Counted from the first letter of the stretch, positions 41,134-51,450 are shown. The stretch is DNA of 64,000 bases from Ancylobacter polymorphus (GCF_022836935.1 NZ_CP083239.1:620001-684000), one strand, 5' to 3'. The notes: generated by a model not told the origin, from the letters alone. Made by a program: numbers and translations.

Positions 41134-41173
41134 GGCAACTGGTAGTTGACGCACCTAGAGGCGGATTGCACCG

Positions 41174-41338
41174 ATGACTCATCTGCAGCTTGCCATACTC
41201 CTCATCGTTAGTTCGGCGCTGGCGTTTCTGCTCGTGGACGGCATCGGCGGGGAGAACTTCGACTGCGAGCGCAGCCCCGGCGTACCGTATCGCTGGTCGC
41301 AGTGCCTCGAGATCCAGAGGATAGTCGGCGCGCCTTGA
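41174..41338 (+). CDS. Small membrane-anchored or secreted peptide
   Basis: ATG 41174 opens a 54-residue frame: hydrophobic N-terminus (LQLAILLIVSSALAFLLVDG), then a short polar part with two cysteines (FDCERS, SQCLEI). It lies 40 bases after the plus-strand promoter of the divergent pair. Ribosome site is weak. Likely a lysogen-expressed small envelope protein; function unknown. Confidence 0.5.
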   Translation: MTHLQLAILLIVSSALAFLLVDGIGGENFDCERSPGVPYRWSQCLEIQRIVGAP

Positions 41339-41369
41339 CGTTCTCACGGTGTGAGAACAAAATGCGAAC

Positions 41370-41627
41370 ATGATCTATCAGCCCGGCCCCAACATCCTGA
41401 GCATGATGCGCGACGAGAAAGTGCTCGGCGTGGAGTGCAAGCCGTGCTGGCACCGCTCCGTGTTCACTGCCAGGCAGCTAATCGACCACAGCGCGGTCGG
41501 CGAGATGGAGGGCCTTGAGCGCTCCGTGCGCCGGATGCGGTGCGCCCTGTGCGGGCTGAAGAGCGCCGACGGCACGCAGCTGGCCGCCGATGCAGTTGAG
41601 GGCTGGCTGGCGGCTGCGAGGCGGTAG
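41370..41627 (+). CDS. Small zinc-ribbon protein
   Basis: An 85-residue protein with two CxxC pairs (VECKPCWH and RCALCGL) about 35 residues apart, suggesting one zinc site. A helical middle (FTARQLIDHSAVGEMEGLERSVRRM) separates them. Last recognisable phage gene. Similar small zinc proteins are common at prophage ends in this group. Function unknown. Confidence 0.65.
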   Translation: MIYQPGPNILSMMRDEKVLGVECKPCWHRSVFTARQLIDHSAVGEMEGLERSVRRMRCALCGLKSADGTQLAADAVEGWLAAARR

Positions 41628-41634
41628 GGCGAGG

Positions 41635-41664
41635 TTGACAAAACGGGAACAAACGCGCTACAAT
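41635..41664 (+). promoter_or_regulatory. Consensus sigma-70 promoter with no evident gene
   Basis: TTGACA (41635-41640), 18-base spacer, TACAAT (41659-41664). Transcription would start near 41,671 and run toward the host gene pip. No ORF with a ribosome site begins before 41990, so a small RNA or long leader is possible. Confidence 0.65.
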
Positions 41665-41741
41665 CATTGCTCTGGGCGGTTTACTAAGTTTCGTTTTGTA
41701 CACCCCCTGTTCCCCCTTCATTCTGCTAAACTTGGAAACGA

Positions 41742-41764
41742 AAGTCGTTATATTCCAACGACTT
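41742..41764. repeat. Inverted repeat near the prophage end
   Basis: AAGTCGTT (41742-41749) and AACGACTT (41757-41764) are perfect inverted arms around ATATTCC. Candidate operator or part of an attachment/integrase-binding region. Confidence 0.45.
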
Positions 41765-41938
41765 AGACGACTATTGTATAAGCGGGGGTTAAGGGGAGAG
41801 AGTGGGGCACGGGAAGGGCGTTTCCTCCCAGGGTTAACGCCGCACAGGCCTCGGCCCGCGCCCGAACGTCCCCGATGAAGGCGAGGCCCCTCTCAATTCA
41901 GGGAGGCAGCGCCGCCGCCCGTCATCGGAGTAGAGTAG

Positions 41939-42943
<1,005 letters not shown>

Positions 42944-42973
42944 GGCGGGAGTGTCCGAGCCAAGGAGCCTTCC

Positions 42974-44152
42974 ATGATCCAGCTGTCCCGCCGCGCATTG
43001 CTCGCCTCGGCCCTGCTGCCGCTCGGCGCCGCCGTGGCGCCGGCCCGCGCCCAGAGCGCCGCCGCCCCGGCCGATTTCGGCAAGGTGGCGGCGCCCATTT
43101 TCAGCGCGCTGGCCAAGACCCACGGCATTCCCGGCCTCGTGGTCGGGATCACCCGCAACGGCCAGCACGAAATCCTCGCCATCGGCCAGACCGCGCGCAC
43201 CGACGGCAGGCCGGTGGATGGCGACACGCTGTTCGAGCTCGGCTCGGTCAGCAAGACCTTCAACGTGACGCTGGCCGCGCTGGCGGCGGAGCGCGGACGG
43301 CTCGATCTCAACGCGCCGCTCGACAAGGTGGCGCAGCGGCTCACCGGCACCGCTTTCGGCGCCCTCACCCCGCTCGATCTCGCCACCCATGCGACGGGCG
43401 GCATGCCGCTGCAGGTGCCCGACAGCGTGCGCAACGAGAAGGAGCTGGTGGAGTGGCTCGCCGCCTGGAAGCCGGCCGCGCCGCCGGCGACGCGCCGCGC
43501 CTATTCCAATATCAGCATCGGCGTGCTCGGCCTCGTCACCGCCACCGCGCTCGGCACCAGTTTTCCCCGCGCGGCGGAGAACGACCTGTTTCCGGCGCTC
43601 GGCCTCTCCAGCACCTATATCGACGTGCCGGAAGCGGCGATGGCGCGCTACGCCATGGGCTACACCGCCGCGGACAAGCCGACCCGGGTGACGCCGGGCG
43701 TGCTGGCGCCGGAAGCCTATGGGGTGAAGTCCACCGCGATCGACATGCTCACCTTCCTCGACGCCAATATGGGCGTCGGCAAGGTGGCGCCGGACATGGC
43801 GCGGGCGCTGGCCCGCACCCATACCGGCTATTACGAGACGTCAAGCTATGTGCAGGAGATGGTGTGGGAGCGCTATCCCTGGCCGGCGAAACGCGACCGG
43901 CTGCTTGCCGGCAATGGGCCGGACATGGCGCTGAAGCCGCAGCCGATCAAGAAGCTCGACCCGCCCTCCCCGCCGGCCCCCGCGAGCTTCATCAACAAGA
44001 CCGGCTCCACCAACGGCTTCGGCAGCTATGTGGTGATGCTGCCGGCGGAAAAGCTCGGTGTCGTCGTGCTGGCCAACCGCTACTACCCCAATGAAGAGCG
44101 GGTGAAGGCGGTCTATGCGCTGGTGGAAGGCCTGCTCGGCGGCGCGGGCTGA
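42974..44152 (+). CDS. ampC: Class C beta-lactamase (AmpC-type serine hydrolase)
   Basis: A 392-residue enzyme. The N-terminus LSRRALLASALLPLGAAVAPARAQ is a signal peptide with a twin arginine. All three class C signatures are present: SVSK (S91, K94), YSN (177-179) and KTG (342-344). The LGSVSKTFN context and the NKTGSTNGFGSYV end are typical of AmpC. It hydrolyses beta-lactams in the periplasm. No ampR regulator lies beside it, so regulation, if any, is elsewhere. Confidence 0.92.
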   Translation: MIQLSRRALLASALLPLGAAVAPARAQSAAAPADFGKVAAPIFSALAKTHGIPGLVVGITRNGQHEILAIGQTARTDGRPVDGDTLFELGSVSKTFNVTLAALAAERGRLDLNAPLDKVAQRLTGTAFGALTPLDLATHATGGMPLQVPDSVRNEKELVEWLAAWKPAAPPATRRAYSNISIGVLGLVTATALGTSFPRAAENDLFPALGLSSTYIDVPEAAMARYAMGYTAADKPTRVTPGVLAPEAYGVKSTAIDMLTFLDANMGVGKVAPDMARALARTHTGYYETSSYVQEMVWERYPWPAKRDRLLAGNGPDMALKPQPIKKLDPPSPPAPASFINKTGSTNGFGSYVVMLPAEKLGVVVLANRYYPNEERVKAVYALVEGLLGGAG

Positions 44153-44161
44153 CGCACCCGC

Positions 44162-45547
44162 TCACGCCGCCCGTGCCGGCGCGCCGCCCCAGCGGAGGAA
44201 GGGCACGCCCGCCAGCAGCACGGCCACCCCGACCAGCGCGCCATAGCCGGTATAGGCGATGCTGGCATAGAGCAGATAGGCGCAGGTGAGGCAGAACAGC
44301 GCCGGGGTCAGCGGGTAGAGCGGGGCCCGGAAAGCGCCTTTCCGCCCGGCTTCCTCCCGGCGCAGCAGGAAGAACGACACCCCGACCAGCAGCAGGAAGA
44401 ACCAGAACACCGGCGCGGTATATTCCACCATGGCCTGGAAGCCGACGCGGGTGCCGGCGCCGAAGATCACCAGCGCCAGCGCGATCGCGCTCTGCGCCAG
44501 AATGGCGTTGACCGGCATGTTGCTGCGCTCCTCCCACAGGCCGATACGGCCCAGCACCGGGAGTTCGCGCCCCAGCGAATAATACAGCCGGGCGCCGGTG
44601 AAGATGGTGGCGTTCATCGTGCTCAGCGCGGCGAAGCACACCAGCAGCGCCACCGCCAGCGAGGCGCCGGGGCCGAACAGACGCTGCAGCGTATCGGCCG
44701 CGACCACGTCGCTGGCGCGCAGCCCCTCCAGGCCGAGCACGTTGAGATAGGCGAGGTTGACGAGGAAATAGAGCCCGGTGATGACCGCGACGCTCACCAC
44801 CAGCACGCGCGGCATGTTGCGCCGCACATCCTTCATTTCGCCGGAGAGATAGGCCACCTCGTTCCAGCCGCCATAGGTGAGCAGGATCAGCACCATGGCA
44901 AGGCCGAACGCCCCGCTCGCCGAACTCGCTTCCGGCGCCGGTGGCAGGGAGGGAGCGCTGCCGAGCGCGAGGCCGAAGCCGGCGATGGCCAGCACGGCGA
45001 GGATGGTGAGGATTGTGAAGCCGAGCTGCAGTCGCCGGCTCTGGCGCGAGCTGGTCAGGTTGATGGCGGTAAACACCAGGATCGCCCCGGCGGCATAGAG
45101 TGCCGGCCCCCAGGGTCCCAATGGCAGGATTCCCTGCGCATAGTCGCCGAACACGAAGGCCACCGCCGCGATGGCGCCGGTCTGGATCACGGTCAGCCGG
45201 GCCCAGGCGAAAAGCAGCGCCACATGCCGCCCGAGCGCGCGGCGCAGATAGTGATATTCGCCGCCGGCATGGGGATGGGCCGAGCCGAGTTCGGCATAGA
45301 CGAAGGCGCCGATGAGGGTGACGAGGCCGCCGATCACCCAGAAGCCGACAAAGGCCCATTCGCTCGACACGTTGAGCGCGACGATCTGCGGGGTGCGGAA
45401 AATGCCGATGCCCACCACGATGCCGATCAGCATGGCGATGCCGTCGAGCGCGGAAAGCGCCGGTTTCGGCGTTCCCTGCATCCGGGCAGGATCGACGGCC
45501 ACAGCGGAATCGCGCGCGATCGCGAGGGGCTTCACGGGGCTCTCCAT
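44162..45547 (-). CDS. APC family amino-acid permease
   Basis: A 461-residue inner-membrane transporter with about 12 hydrophobic spans. TM1 carries the APC substrate motif GIAMLIGIVVGIGIFRTP, and LLTYGGWNEVAYLSGEMKD fits TM6-7 of the family (YGGW, then E). The start is taken at ATG 45547; upstream codons are low-complexity. Probably imports an amino acid by proton symport, similar to the LAT-like branch. It is convergent with ampC, nine bases apart, and shares orientation with the following methyltransferase. Confidence 0.88.
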   Translation of the reverse strand: MESPVKPLAIARDSAVAVDPARMQGTPKPALSALDGIAMLIGIVVGIGIFRTPQIVALNVSSEWAFVGFWVIGGLVTLIGAFVYAELGSAHPHAGGEYHYLRRALGRHVALLFAWARLTVIQTGAIAAVAFVFGDYAQGILPLGPWGPALYAAGAILVFTAINLTSSRQSRRLQLGFTILTILAVLAIAGFGLALGSAPSLPPAPEASSASGAFGLAMVLILLTYGGWNEVAYLSGEMKDVRRNMPRVLVVSVAVITGLYFLVNLAYLNVLGLEGLRASDVVAADTLQRLFGPGASLAVALLVCFAALSTMNATIFTGARLYYSLGRELPVLGRIGLWEERSNMPVNAILAQSAIALALVIFGAGTRVGFQAMVEYTAPVFWFFLLLVGVSFFLLRREEAGRKGAFRAPLYPLTPALFCLTCAYLLYASIAYTGYGALVGVAVLLAGVPFLRWGGAPARAA

Positions 45548-45628
45548 GTCGGGAAGGGGCGGGCGCGCACGGGCGCGGCACCCCGGCCGGCGGGCAGGCC
45601 GGGGCGGCACGGGCGGGGCGCGGAGGCG

Positions 45629-46585
45629 TTAGCTGCGAACGGCGGTCCAGTTCTTCACCGGCCCGTCCGAGGCGGTGCCGGACAGGCTGTTGCCGACCAC
45701 CGCGCCGACATAGTCGACACCATCGACGGTGAAGCGCAGCTCCTTGCCGACGACGCGGCCCTGCTCGATCGGCTTGCCGCCGAGGTCGCCGGTGACCTTC
45801 TGATAGCTCTGGGTGAGCCGCAGCGGCTGTTCGCCGAGCTGCCACTCGCCTTCCACCTTGGCCGGCACGATCCACATCAGCGCCGTGCACCAGCGGGCGC
45901 AATTGTCGTCGAGACGATCGACCCGGTCGGCCTCCCAGTCGCCCATGTCGAAACTGTTGGAAACGACGCGGGTGCCGGGTTCGAGTTCGAGAATCTGCGG
46001 CCGCAGCCGCTCGTTCAGCTCCGGCAGCAGGAACAGGGTCAGCACCTGCGCCTTGGTGAAATCGGTCTCGAAGATATCGGCCTGCTCGAAGCTGGCGCGG
46101 TCGGCGACCCCGGCCGCCTCGGCGCGGCGCTTGGCCAGCGCGACCAGCTCGGGATTGTATTCGATGCCATGGGCGCGCAGCCCGCGCTGGGCGGCGGCGA
46201 TCACCGTGCGCCCGTCGCCGGAGCCGAGGTCGATCAGGTGGTCCTGCGGCGTCACCTCGGCCATGTCGAGCATGCGCTCCACCAGCGTGTCGGGGGTCGG
46301 CACCCACACCACATCCTTGCCGGGCTGGCCGGATTGCGGCGCATAGCCTTCCTCGGCCGAGGTCGTGACCTCGGGCGGGGAGTTCACCGGCGGCGCCGTC
46401 TGCGCCGCGGCCGGGCCGGCCAGCGTCAGCGCGCCCGCGGCGAGCAGGGCGGCGAGGCCGGCGGCCGAGGCGCCTCTGCGCCGCGCCACCTGTTCTTTGC
46501 GCTGCGCCCCACCGATAAGCGATGCAACGGCAGCCTGAATCGACTGATGACAAAAGGAAAAATTTTCGTCGAACGCTCGTAGCAA
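45629..46585 (-). CDS. Class I SAM methyltransferase with export signal
   Basis: A 318-residue protein. TTG 46585 has AAGGAGAGG directly upstream; GTG 46489 is an alternative. A hydrophobic stretch (RRGASAAGLAALLAAGALTLAGPAAAQ) with an Ala-Gln end looks like a Sec or Tat signal after a 30-residue lead. The catalytic part has a full SAM motif I (DHLIDLGSGDGRTVIAAAQRG), an acidic E in GIEYNPE and a DIFETDF motif. The remainder is a beta domain. A methyltransferase carrying an export signal is unusual, since SAM is cytoplasmic. Substrate unknown. Confidence 0.78.
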   Translation of the reverse strand: MLRAFDENFSFCHQSIQAAVASLIGGAQRKEQVARRRGASAAGLAALLAAGALTLAGPAAAQTAPPVNSPPEVTTSAEEGYAPQSGQPGKDVVWVPTPDTLVERMLDMAEVTPQDHLIDLGSGDGRTVIAAAQRGLRAHGIEYNPELVALAKRRAEAAGVADRASFEQADIFETDFTKAQVLTLFLLPELNERLRPQILELEPGTRVVSNSFDMGDWEADRVDRLDDNCARWCTALMWIVPAKVEGEWQLGEQPLRLTQSYQKVTGDLGGKPIEQGRVVGKELRFTVDGVDYVGAVVGNSLSGTASDGPVKNWTAVRS

Positions 46586-46862
46586 CTTACCTCTCCTTCG
46601 GTTGATACTTGCTCTATCGACTCTTGTTTAAACCTTCCTCTTGGTAACATCCGATCTTCAACGCCACCACTCAATTAACCTTGACGCCGCAACGGTCACA
46701 ACGGTTTGAGCGAGGGGTTTCCGCAGCGCAGCAACGCCCTAGGCGCAGCGGGTGCGTAGACGTAGGCCCGATGGGGCGTGCCGCCTGTGCAGACCCATGA
46801 CCGCCGGACAACGTGCAAGACGCCCGACGGCGATCCGCAGGATGTGCGCCAAGTGCGCGGGA

Positions 46863-47654
46863 TCAGGGACAATCGGCGCGCGCGGTGAATCCGCCCGCCG
46901 CGCGATCCGCTTCAGCCAGGCGCTGGGCGTAGGGCTTGCAGTTTGCGGCAGCTTCCCGGCGCAAGAGCGAGGACCGATCCTCAAGAAAACGGTCAATCAG
47001 CCCCAGCCGGTCCGTCACAGGCTCCGACGTCCACCAGATTGGATGCGTCAGCAACTGCATCGCCGCCCGGGCGCGAAAAGCCTCGCTATCAAGCGGATGC
47101 CCAAACCTGAAAGATCCTTGGCTATCACTGTAATACGCCACATCCGAGAAGAACTTTGGCTGATACGTATGCTGGCGACCCGCCAGACAATTCGACATCC
47201 CCAAAAGCGACTTGGCCGGCCGATGAAAACTAATTGACGTGACGGGCCGCGAGATGATGCTTTCAAGAATAACGCACTCCCGACGCGCGGCGGCCTCGAG
47301 AACATCGGACCGATCCTCGTAACGGGAAGCATCAAAATGAAGCCCTATCTCGTGCCCGAGATCGCGGATTTTTTCGACTATCTGAAGATCCGACGGGGAA
47401 CATAAATTGTAAAATTCAGTCCTCAGCAGGATAAAATATTGAGCCGAAACCCCTAAATCCGCCTCCATAAGAGCTATATCGAGAGCCGACTTGAAAGAAA
47501 AATCAATGTCATGACGGATGATGGCATGAGACTGAAGCGGATCGAAATCGCTGTAATTGACGATTCGATATCCAGACTTCAGAAATTCCTGCAGCAAGAA
47601 TAAATAATCAGCCCACGTAAAGCCGCGCGGCGAAGCGGAATCAGATATGGGCAC
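46863..47654 (-). CDS. NodB-like polysaccharide deacetylase-related protein
   Basis: A 263-residue protein; GTG 47654 follows directly after the stop of the LpxD-like gene. Motifs RHDIDFS (H48, D49, D51) and HEIGLHFD (H101, H106) correspond to the metal-binding motifs of NodB-fold carbohydrate deacetylases, and SFHRPAKS resembles motif 3. No signal peptide, so it probably acts in the cytoplasm on a sugar precursor. It is visibly less GC-rich than the flanking host genes, as is its partner, which suggests joint acquisition. Confidence 0.72.
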   Translation of the reverse strand: MPISDSASPRGFTWADYLFLLQEFLKSGYRIVNYSDFDPLQSHAIIRHDIDFSFKSALDIALMEADLGVSAQYFILLRTEFYNLCSPSDLQIVEKIRDLGHEIGLHFDASRYEDRSDVLEAAARRECVILESIISRPVTSISFHRPAKSLLGMSNCLAGRQHTYQPKFFSDVAYYSDSQGSFRFGHPLDSEAFRARAAMQLLTHPIWWTSEPVTDRLGLIDRFLEDRSSLLRREAAANCKPYAQRLAEADRAAGGFTARADCP

Positions 47655-48575
47655 TTACGGCCCCTCCAGTCTCTTGATGACACGTGCCGGAACTCCCGCT
47701 ACAACGGTACTCGGCTCCACCGACTTTGTCACGGCCGCTCCGAGCCCGACAACAGCGCCCGCACCAATTTGCAGTTTTTGCAGGATGGCCGCATTTGGTG
47801 CGATCCAAGCGCGATCGCCGATCGTGACACTTCCGCTGATCTCGCTGCACGCGATGATCTGACAATTTCGTCCAATGCGAACGTTGTGGGCGACATGGAC
47901 CAAATTGTCGATCATTGTGTAATCGCCGATAATCGTCGGCTCGATCGTGCCCGATGCCACAGCCGTGAAATTGCCGATCTGGACAAAGTCCCCGACGACA
48001 ACGCCGCCGAGATGAGGAATCCTGAGCAGGTTCCCATTCGAATCCGTCTCGACGCCGAAGCCATCCTCACCCAGCACGGCGTGAGAAAAGATGACGCAAT
48101 TCTTTCCTATTGTAACATTTCTCGATAAAACAACGTGCCGATGAACAACGCTTCCAGCACCGACAACACAATCCGGTCCAATAATGCTATATTCACCTAT
48201 GGAAGCGGTCTCGTCGATGTGGGCGGAGGGATGAATTATAGAGGTTGGATGAATACCAGAAAAAGAAGGACCAACAAGAAATTCGGCGACAACCTGGGCA
48301 AAGGCGAGTCGAGGGTTTTCGAGCAGAATTATCAACCCTTCCGGATCCGGCACCACCGAAGAACCCAACGGAGCGAGCAAAACCGAATTGCGGGGAATGA
48401 GCCGCTGCGTCGCCTCGCTCGGATCTGTCTTTGAAAAAGCAATTCCGCCTTCAACCAGCCCACTCGACGTACAGACACGGCGTATTGAAAATTCTCCCGG
48501 CTCGCCAATCAGTTCAGCCCCTAGCTTTTGCACACAGAATTCAGCAATTGCTTTCGACGATACGATTTTGGTCAT
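47655..48575 (-). CDS. LpxD-like N-acyltransferase paralogue
   Basis: A 306-residue protein with a left-handed beta-helix (hexapeptide repeats from about residue 105 to 295). The core GEDGFGV, then IGDYTMIDNLVHVAHNVRIG matches LpxD, with the catalytic His at 230. The DRGAL and MAGS blocks usual in LpxD are altered (ASGTI, CSEIS). An N-terminal uridine-binding-like domain (residues 1-100) is present. It may acylate a UDP-amino sugar other than the lipid A precursor. The adjacent deacetylase-like gene suggests a two-step N-acyl exchange. AT-richer than neighbours. Confidence 0.8.
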   Translation of the reverse strand: MTKIVSSKAIAEFCVQKLGAELIGEPGEFSIRRVCTSSGLVEGGIAFSKTDPSEATQRLIPRNSVLLAPLGSSVVPDPEGLIILLENPRLAFAQVVAEFLVGPSFSGIHPTSIIHPSAHIDETASIGEYSIIGPDCVVGAGSVVHRHVVLSRNVTIGKNCVIFSHAVLGEDGFGVETDSNGNLLRIPHLGGVVVGDFVQIGNFTAVASGTIEPTIIGDYTMIDNLVHVAHNVRIGRNCQIIACSEISGSVTIGDRAWIAPNAAILQKLQIGAGAVVGLGAAVTKSVEPSTVVAGVPARVIKRLEGP

Positions 48576-48844
48576 ATGTGGCCTCTCCGGCTGCGCATCG
48601 AGTTCGCGCGCACTGCAACAAAGACTTCTATTCCATCACCAAAACTCGCGCCAAGGCGCGCATATAACGCGCTTTCATACCATCGTCCTTCCGCGAGATA
48701 AACGATGTCGCGGACAGTCGCCGAGGCGCGACGCGAGCGGCGTTTTCTCGCTTCGTCCCTGGAAGCGAGACGACGATGTCCCTGATCCGCCGGGTGGCGG
48801 CATGTCCCCACACGACCTATGAGCGCCCGCCCCAGCCAGCCCCC

Positions 48845-48873
48845 TTGCATCCCCCGTGCATCTGGACGATATA
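48845..48873 (+). promoter_or_regulatory. Promoter of the SRP RNA gene
   Basis: TTGCAT (48845-48850), 17-base spacer, GATATA (48868-48873). A start near 48,879 agrees with the 5' end predicted from pairing of the RNA ends. Confidence 0.65.
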
Positions 48874-48875
48874 GG

Positions 48876-48979
48876 CGGCGGGAGGTTGGCGGTGGACGAG
48901 CCACTCGCCAACCGGGTCAGGTCCGGAAGGAAGCAGCCCCAACGAGCCCGGATCGGGTCTCTGTCCAGCCTCCCACCCT
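48876..48979 (+). ncRNA. ffs: Signal recognition particle RNA (4.5S type)
   Basis: Contains the invariant SRP domain IV loop sequence GGTCAGGTCCGGAAGGAAGC (48917-48936). Its ends pair (GGGAGG at 48880-48885 with CCTCCC at 48969-48974). It binds Ffh and targets nascent membrane proteins. Placement directly before dnaX is usual in Alphaproteobacteria. Confidence 0.93.
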
Positions 48980-49123
48980 TGGCCACGCTGTGCGCCGACC
49001 GCTCCGCGCGGACCCTGCCCCGAAGGCACCACCGGCGCTGCCCTCGCTCTCGTCCCCGGAAATTTCCCCCGCGCGTCACTGCGCCGTTGTGCCCGGCACC
49101 GCCCGCGATGCTATGAAGGGGCC

Positions 49124-51100
49124 ATGAGCGCCGACACTCCCGACATGCCCGACCTGACGCACCCCGGCGATGATGGGCCGGGCTTCGATCTCGGCCCGCT
49201 GCCGAGCGTGCCGGCCATGGTGCCGGCCGTGGTCCCGGCGGCGGCCGCCGCCCCGTATCGCGTCCTGGCGCGCAAATACCGGCCGCAGACCTTCGCCGAT
49301 CTGATCGGCCAGGAGGCGATGGTGCGCACGCTGGGCAACGCCTTCGCCTCCGGGCGCATCGCGCAGGCCTATATCCTCACCGGCGTGCGCGGCGTCGGCA
49401 AGACCACCACCGCCCGCATCCTCGCCCGCGCGCTCAATTACGAGCCGGCCGACGGCCCCGCCGGCGGCGGCGCGCCGACGCTCGATATGCCCGTGCTCGG
49501 CCGCCACTGCCGGGACATCATCGAGAGCCGGCATGTCGACGTGCAGGAAATGGACGCCGCGTCCAATACCGGCATCGGCGACATCCGCGAGATCATCGAG
49601 GCGGCGCGCTACAAGCCGGTGCTGGCGCGCTACAAGGTGTTCATCATCGACGAAGTGCACATGCTCTCCACGGCGGCCTTCAACGGCCTGCTGAAGACGC
49701 TGGAAGAGCCGCCCGAGCATGTGAAGTTCATCTTCGCCACCACGGAAATCCGCAAGGTGCCGGTCACGGTGCTCTCGCGCACCCAGCGCTTCGATCTGCG
49801 CCGGGTCGAGGCCGGCACGCTGGCGCGCCATCTCCAGGGCATCTGCACGGCGGAAGGGGTCGGCATCGACGCCGAGGCGCTGAGCCTCATCGCCCGCGCC
49901 GCGGAAGGCTCGGTGCGCGACGCGCTCTCGCTGCTCGATCAGGCCATCGCCCATTCCGGCGGCCAGGCGACCGGCGGCATGGTGCATGGCGAGCAGGTGC
50001 GCGCGCTGCTCGGCCTCGCCGATCGCGGGCGGGTCATCGACCTGTTCGAGGCCCTGATGCAGGGCGACATCGCGAAAGCGCTGACCGAACTGCGCGAGCA
50101 ATATGATTCCGGCGCCGACCCGGCGGTGGTGATCGCCGATCTCGCTGAATTCACCCATCTCGTCACCCGCATGAAAATCCTGCCCGAGACGGCGGACGAC
50201 GCGGCGCTGGTGGAAGCCGAGCGCCTGCGCGGGCGGGAGTTCGCCCGTGGCCTGTCCATGCGGGTGCTCTCGCGCGCCTGGCAGATGCTCACCAAGGGCC
50301 TCAGCGAGGTGCAGCAGGCGGCGAAACCCATGCAGGCGGCGGAAATGGTGCTGGTGCGCCTCGCCTATGCGAGCGACCTGCCGACCCCGGACGAGGCGCT
50401 GCGGCGCCTGCGCGACGGCGCGCCGGAGGCGCCGGCCGGCCGGCCTTCCGGTGGCGGCGCGCCGATGGGCGGCGGGTCCGGGGGTGGCGGTTCGGCGATG
50501 GCGGCGACAGCGCCGCGCAGTTTCCCCGCGCCCTCGAAAGCCCCTTCCGCCGCGCCGACTGCCGCCAGCCACCTGTCCGTCGCCTCGCGCGCCACGCCGC
50601 GCCCGGCCGCAGCGGCGCCCGCGCCCACGCCCGGACTCGCCGTGGCGAGCTTCGAGGACCTCGTCGCCCTCGCCGCCGCCCGGCGCGACCTCAAGCTGAA
50701 ATTCGCGCTGGAAAACAGCGTGCGCCTCGTCGCCTTCGAGGACGGGCAGATGGAAGTGGCGCTCGCCCCTGGCGGCGCGCCGAACCTCATTCAGGAACTG
50801 CAGTCCAAGCTGTCGGAATGGACCGGCCGGCGCTGGCTGGTCGCGCTTTCGCGCGAAGAGGGCGAGCCGACGCTGGCCGAGAAGGCCGCCGCCCAGCGCG
50901 ACGCGATGATGACCGGCGTGCGCGCCGACCCGCTGGTCGCGGCGGCGCTGGCGCGTTTTCCCGGCGCCACCATCGTCGATGTGCGCTCCCTCGCCCCGGA
51001 GGAACCCGCCGGCTTCACCGGCGATGCCGACATGACCGACGCCGATCTGATGGCCGCCCGCGACGACGGGCCGGGCGCGGATGACGAGATCGAATTCTGA
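49124..51100 (+). CDS. dnaX: DNA polymerase III subunits gamma/tau
   Basis: A 658-residue clamp-loader ATPase. Residues 45-75 begin the AAA+ domain with VLARKYRPQTFADLIGQ and Walker A GVRGVGKTTT; IIDEVHMLS is Walker B and TEIRKVPVTVLSRTQRFDL the sensor/SRC region. A Pro/Ala/Gly-rich linker (about residues 430-505) leads to the tau tail. It loads the sliding clamp and couples polymerase to helicase. A 100-residue proline-poor acidic tail ends the protein. Sixteen bases before ybaB, same operon. Confidence 0.96.
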   Translation: MSADTPDMPDLTHPGDDGPGFDLGPLPSVPAMVPAVVPAAAAAPYRVLARKYRPQTFADLIGQEAMVRTLGNAFASGRIAQAYILTGVRGVGKTTTARILARALNYEPADGPAGGGAPTLDMPVLGRHCRDIIESRHVDVQEMDAASNTGIGDIREIIEAARYKPVLARYKVFIIDEVHMLSTAAFNGLLKTLEEPPEHVKFIFATTEIRKVPVTVLSRTQRFDLRRVEAGTLARHLQGICTAEGVGIDAEALSLIARAAEGSVRDALSLLDQAIAHSGGQATGGMVHGEQVRALLGLADRGRVIDLFEALMQGDIAKALTELREQYDSGADPAVVIADLAEFTHLVTRMKILPETADDAALVEAERLRGREFARGLSMRVLSRAWQMLTKGLSEVQQAAKPMQAAEMVLVRLAYASDLPTPDEALRRLRDGAPEAPAGRPSGGGAPMGGGSGGGGSAMAATAPRSFPAPSKAPSAAPTAASHLSVASRATPRPAAAAPAPTPGLAVASFEDLVALAAARRDLKLKFALENSVRLVAFEDGQMEVALAPGGAPNLIQELQSKLSEWTGRRWLVALSREEGEPTLAEKAAAQRDAMMTGVRADPLVAAALARFPGATIVDVRSLAPEEPAGFTGDADMTDADLMAARDDGPGADDEIEF

Positions 51101-51116
51101 TTAGAGGAGTTTCCCG

Positions 51117-51437
51117 ATGAAAGACCTTCTCGGCATCATGTCGAAGGTGAAGGAGATGCAGTCCAAGATGGAGCAGCTCCAGGCGGAGCTTGAAGCCATC
51201 GAGGTCGACGGCGCCGCCGGCGGCGGCATGGTCACGGTGCGGGTCTCGGCCAAGGGCGCGCTCAAGGCGATCCATATCGACCCGAGCCTGCTGAACCCGG
51301 ACGAGGCCGAGATTCTGGAAGACCTGATCGTCGCCGCCCATGCCGATGCCCGCGCCAAGGGCGAGCGCATCGTGCAGGAAAAGACCCAGGCGATCACCGC
51401 CGGCCTGCCGATCCCGCCCGGCATGAAGCTGTTCTGA
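51117..51437 (+). CDS. ybaB: YbaB/EbfC nucleoid-associated protein
   Basis: A 106-residue protein: LLGIMSKVKEMQSKMEQLQAELEAIEVDGAAGGGMVTV is diagnostic of the YbaB/EbfC family, which binds DNA as a dimer. GAGGAG at 51104-51109 precedes ATG 51117. It usually sits between dnaX and recR; recR is not next here, a local rearrangement. Confidence 0.95.
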   Translation: MKDLLGIMSKVKEMQSKMEQLQAELEAIEVDGAAGGGMVTVRVSAKGALKAIHIDPSLLNPDEAEILEDLIVAAHADARAKGERIVQEKTQAITAGLPIPPGMKLF

Positions 51438-51450
51438 GGACGGCGCCGGC

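Noticed and set aside
48572..49127. Several short frames on both strands across the SRP RNA
   Set aside because: The region is explained by the ffs gene; the frames have Arg/Pro/Ser-rich chance composition.
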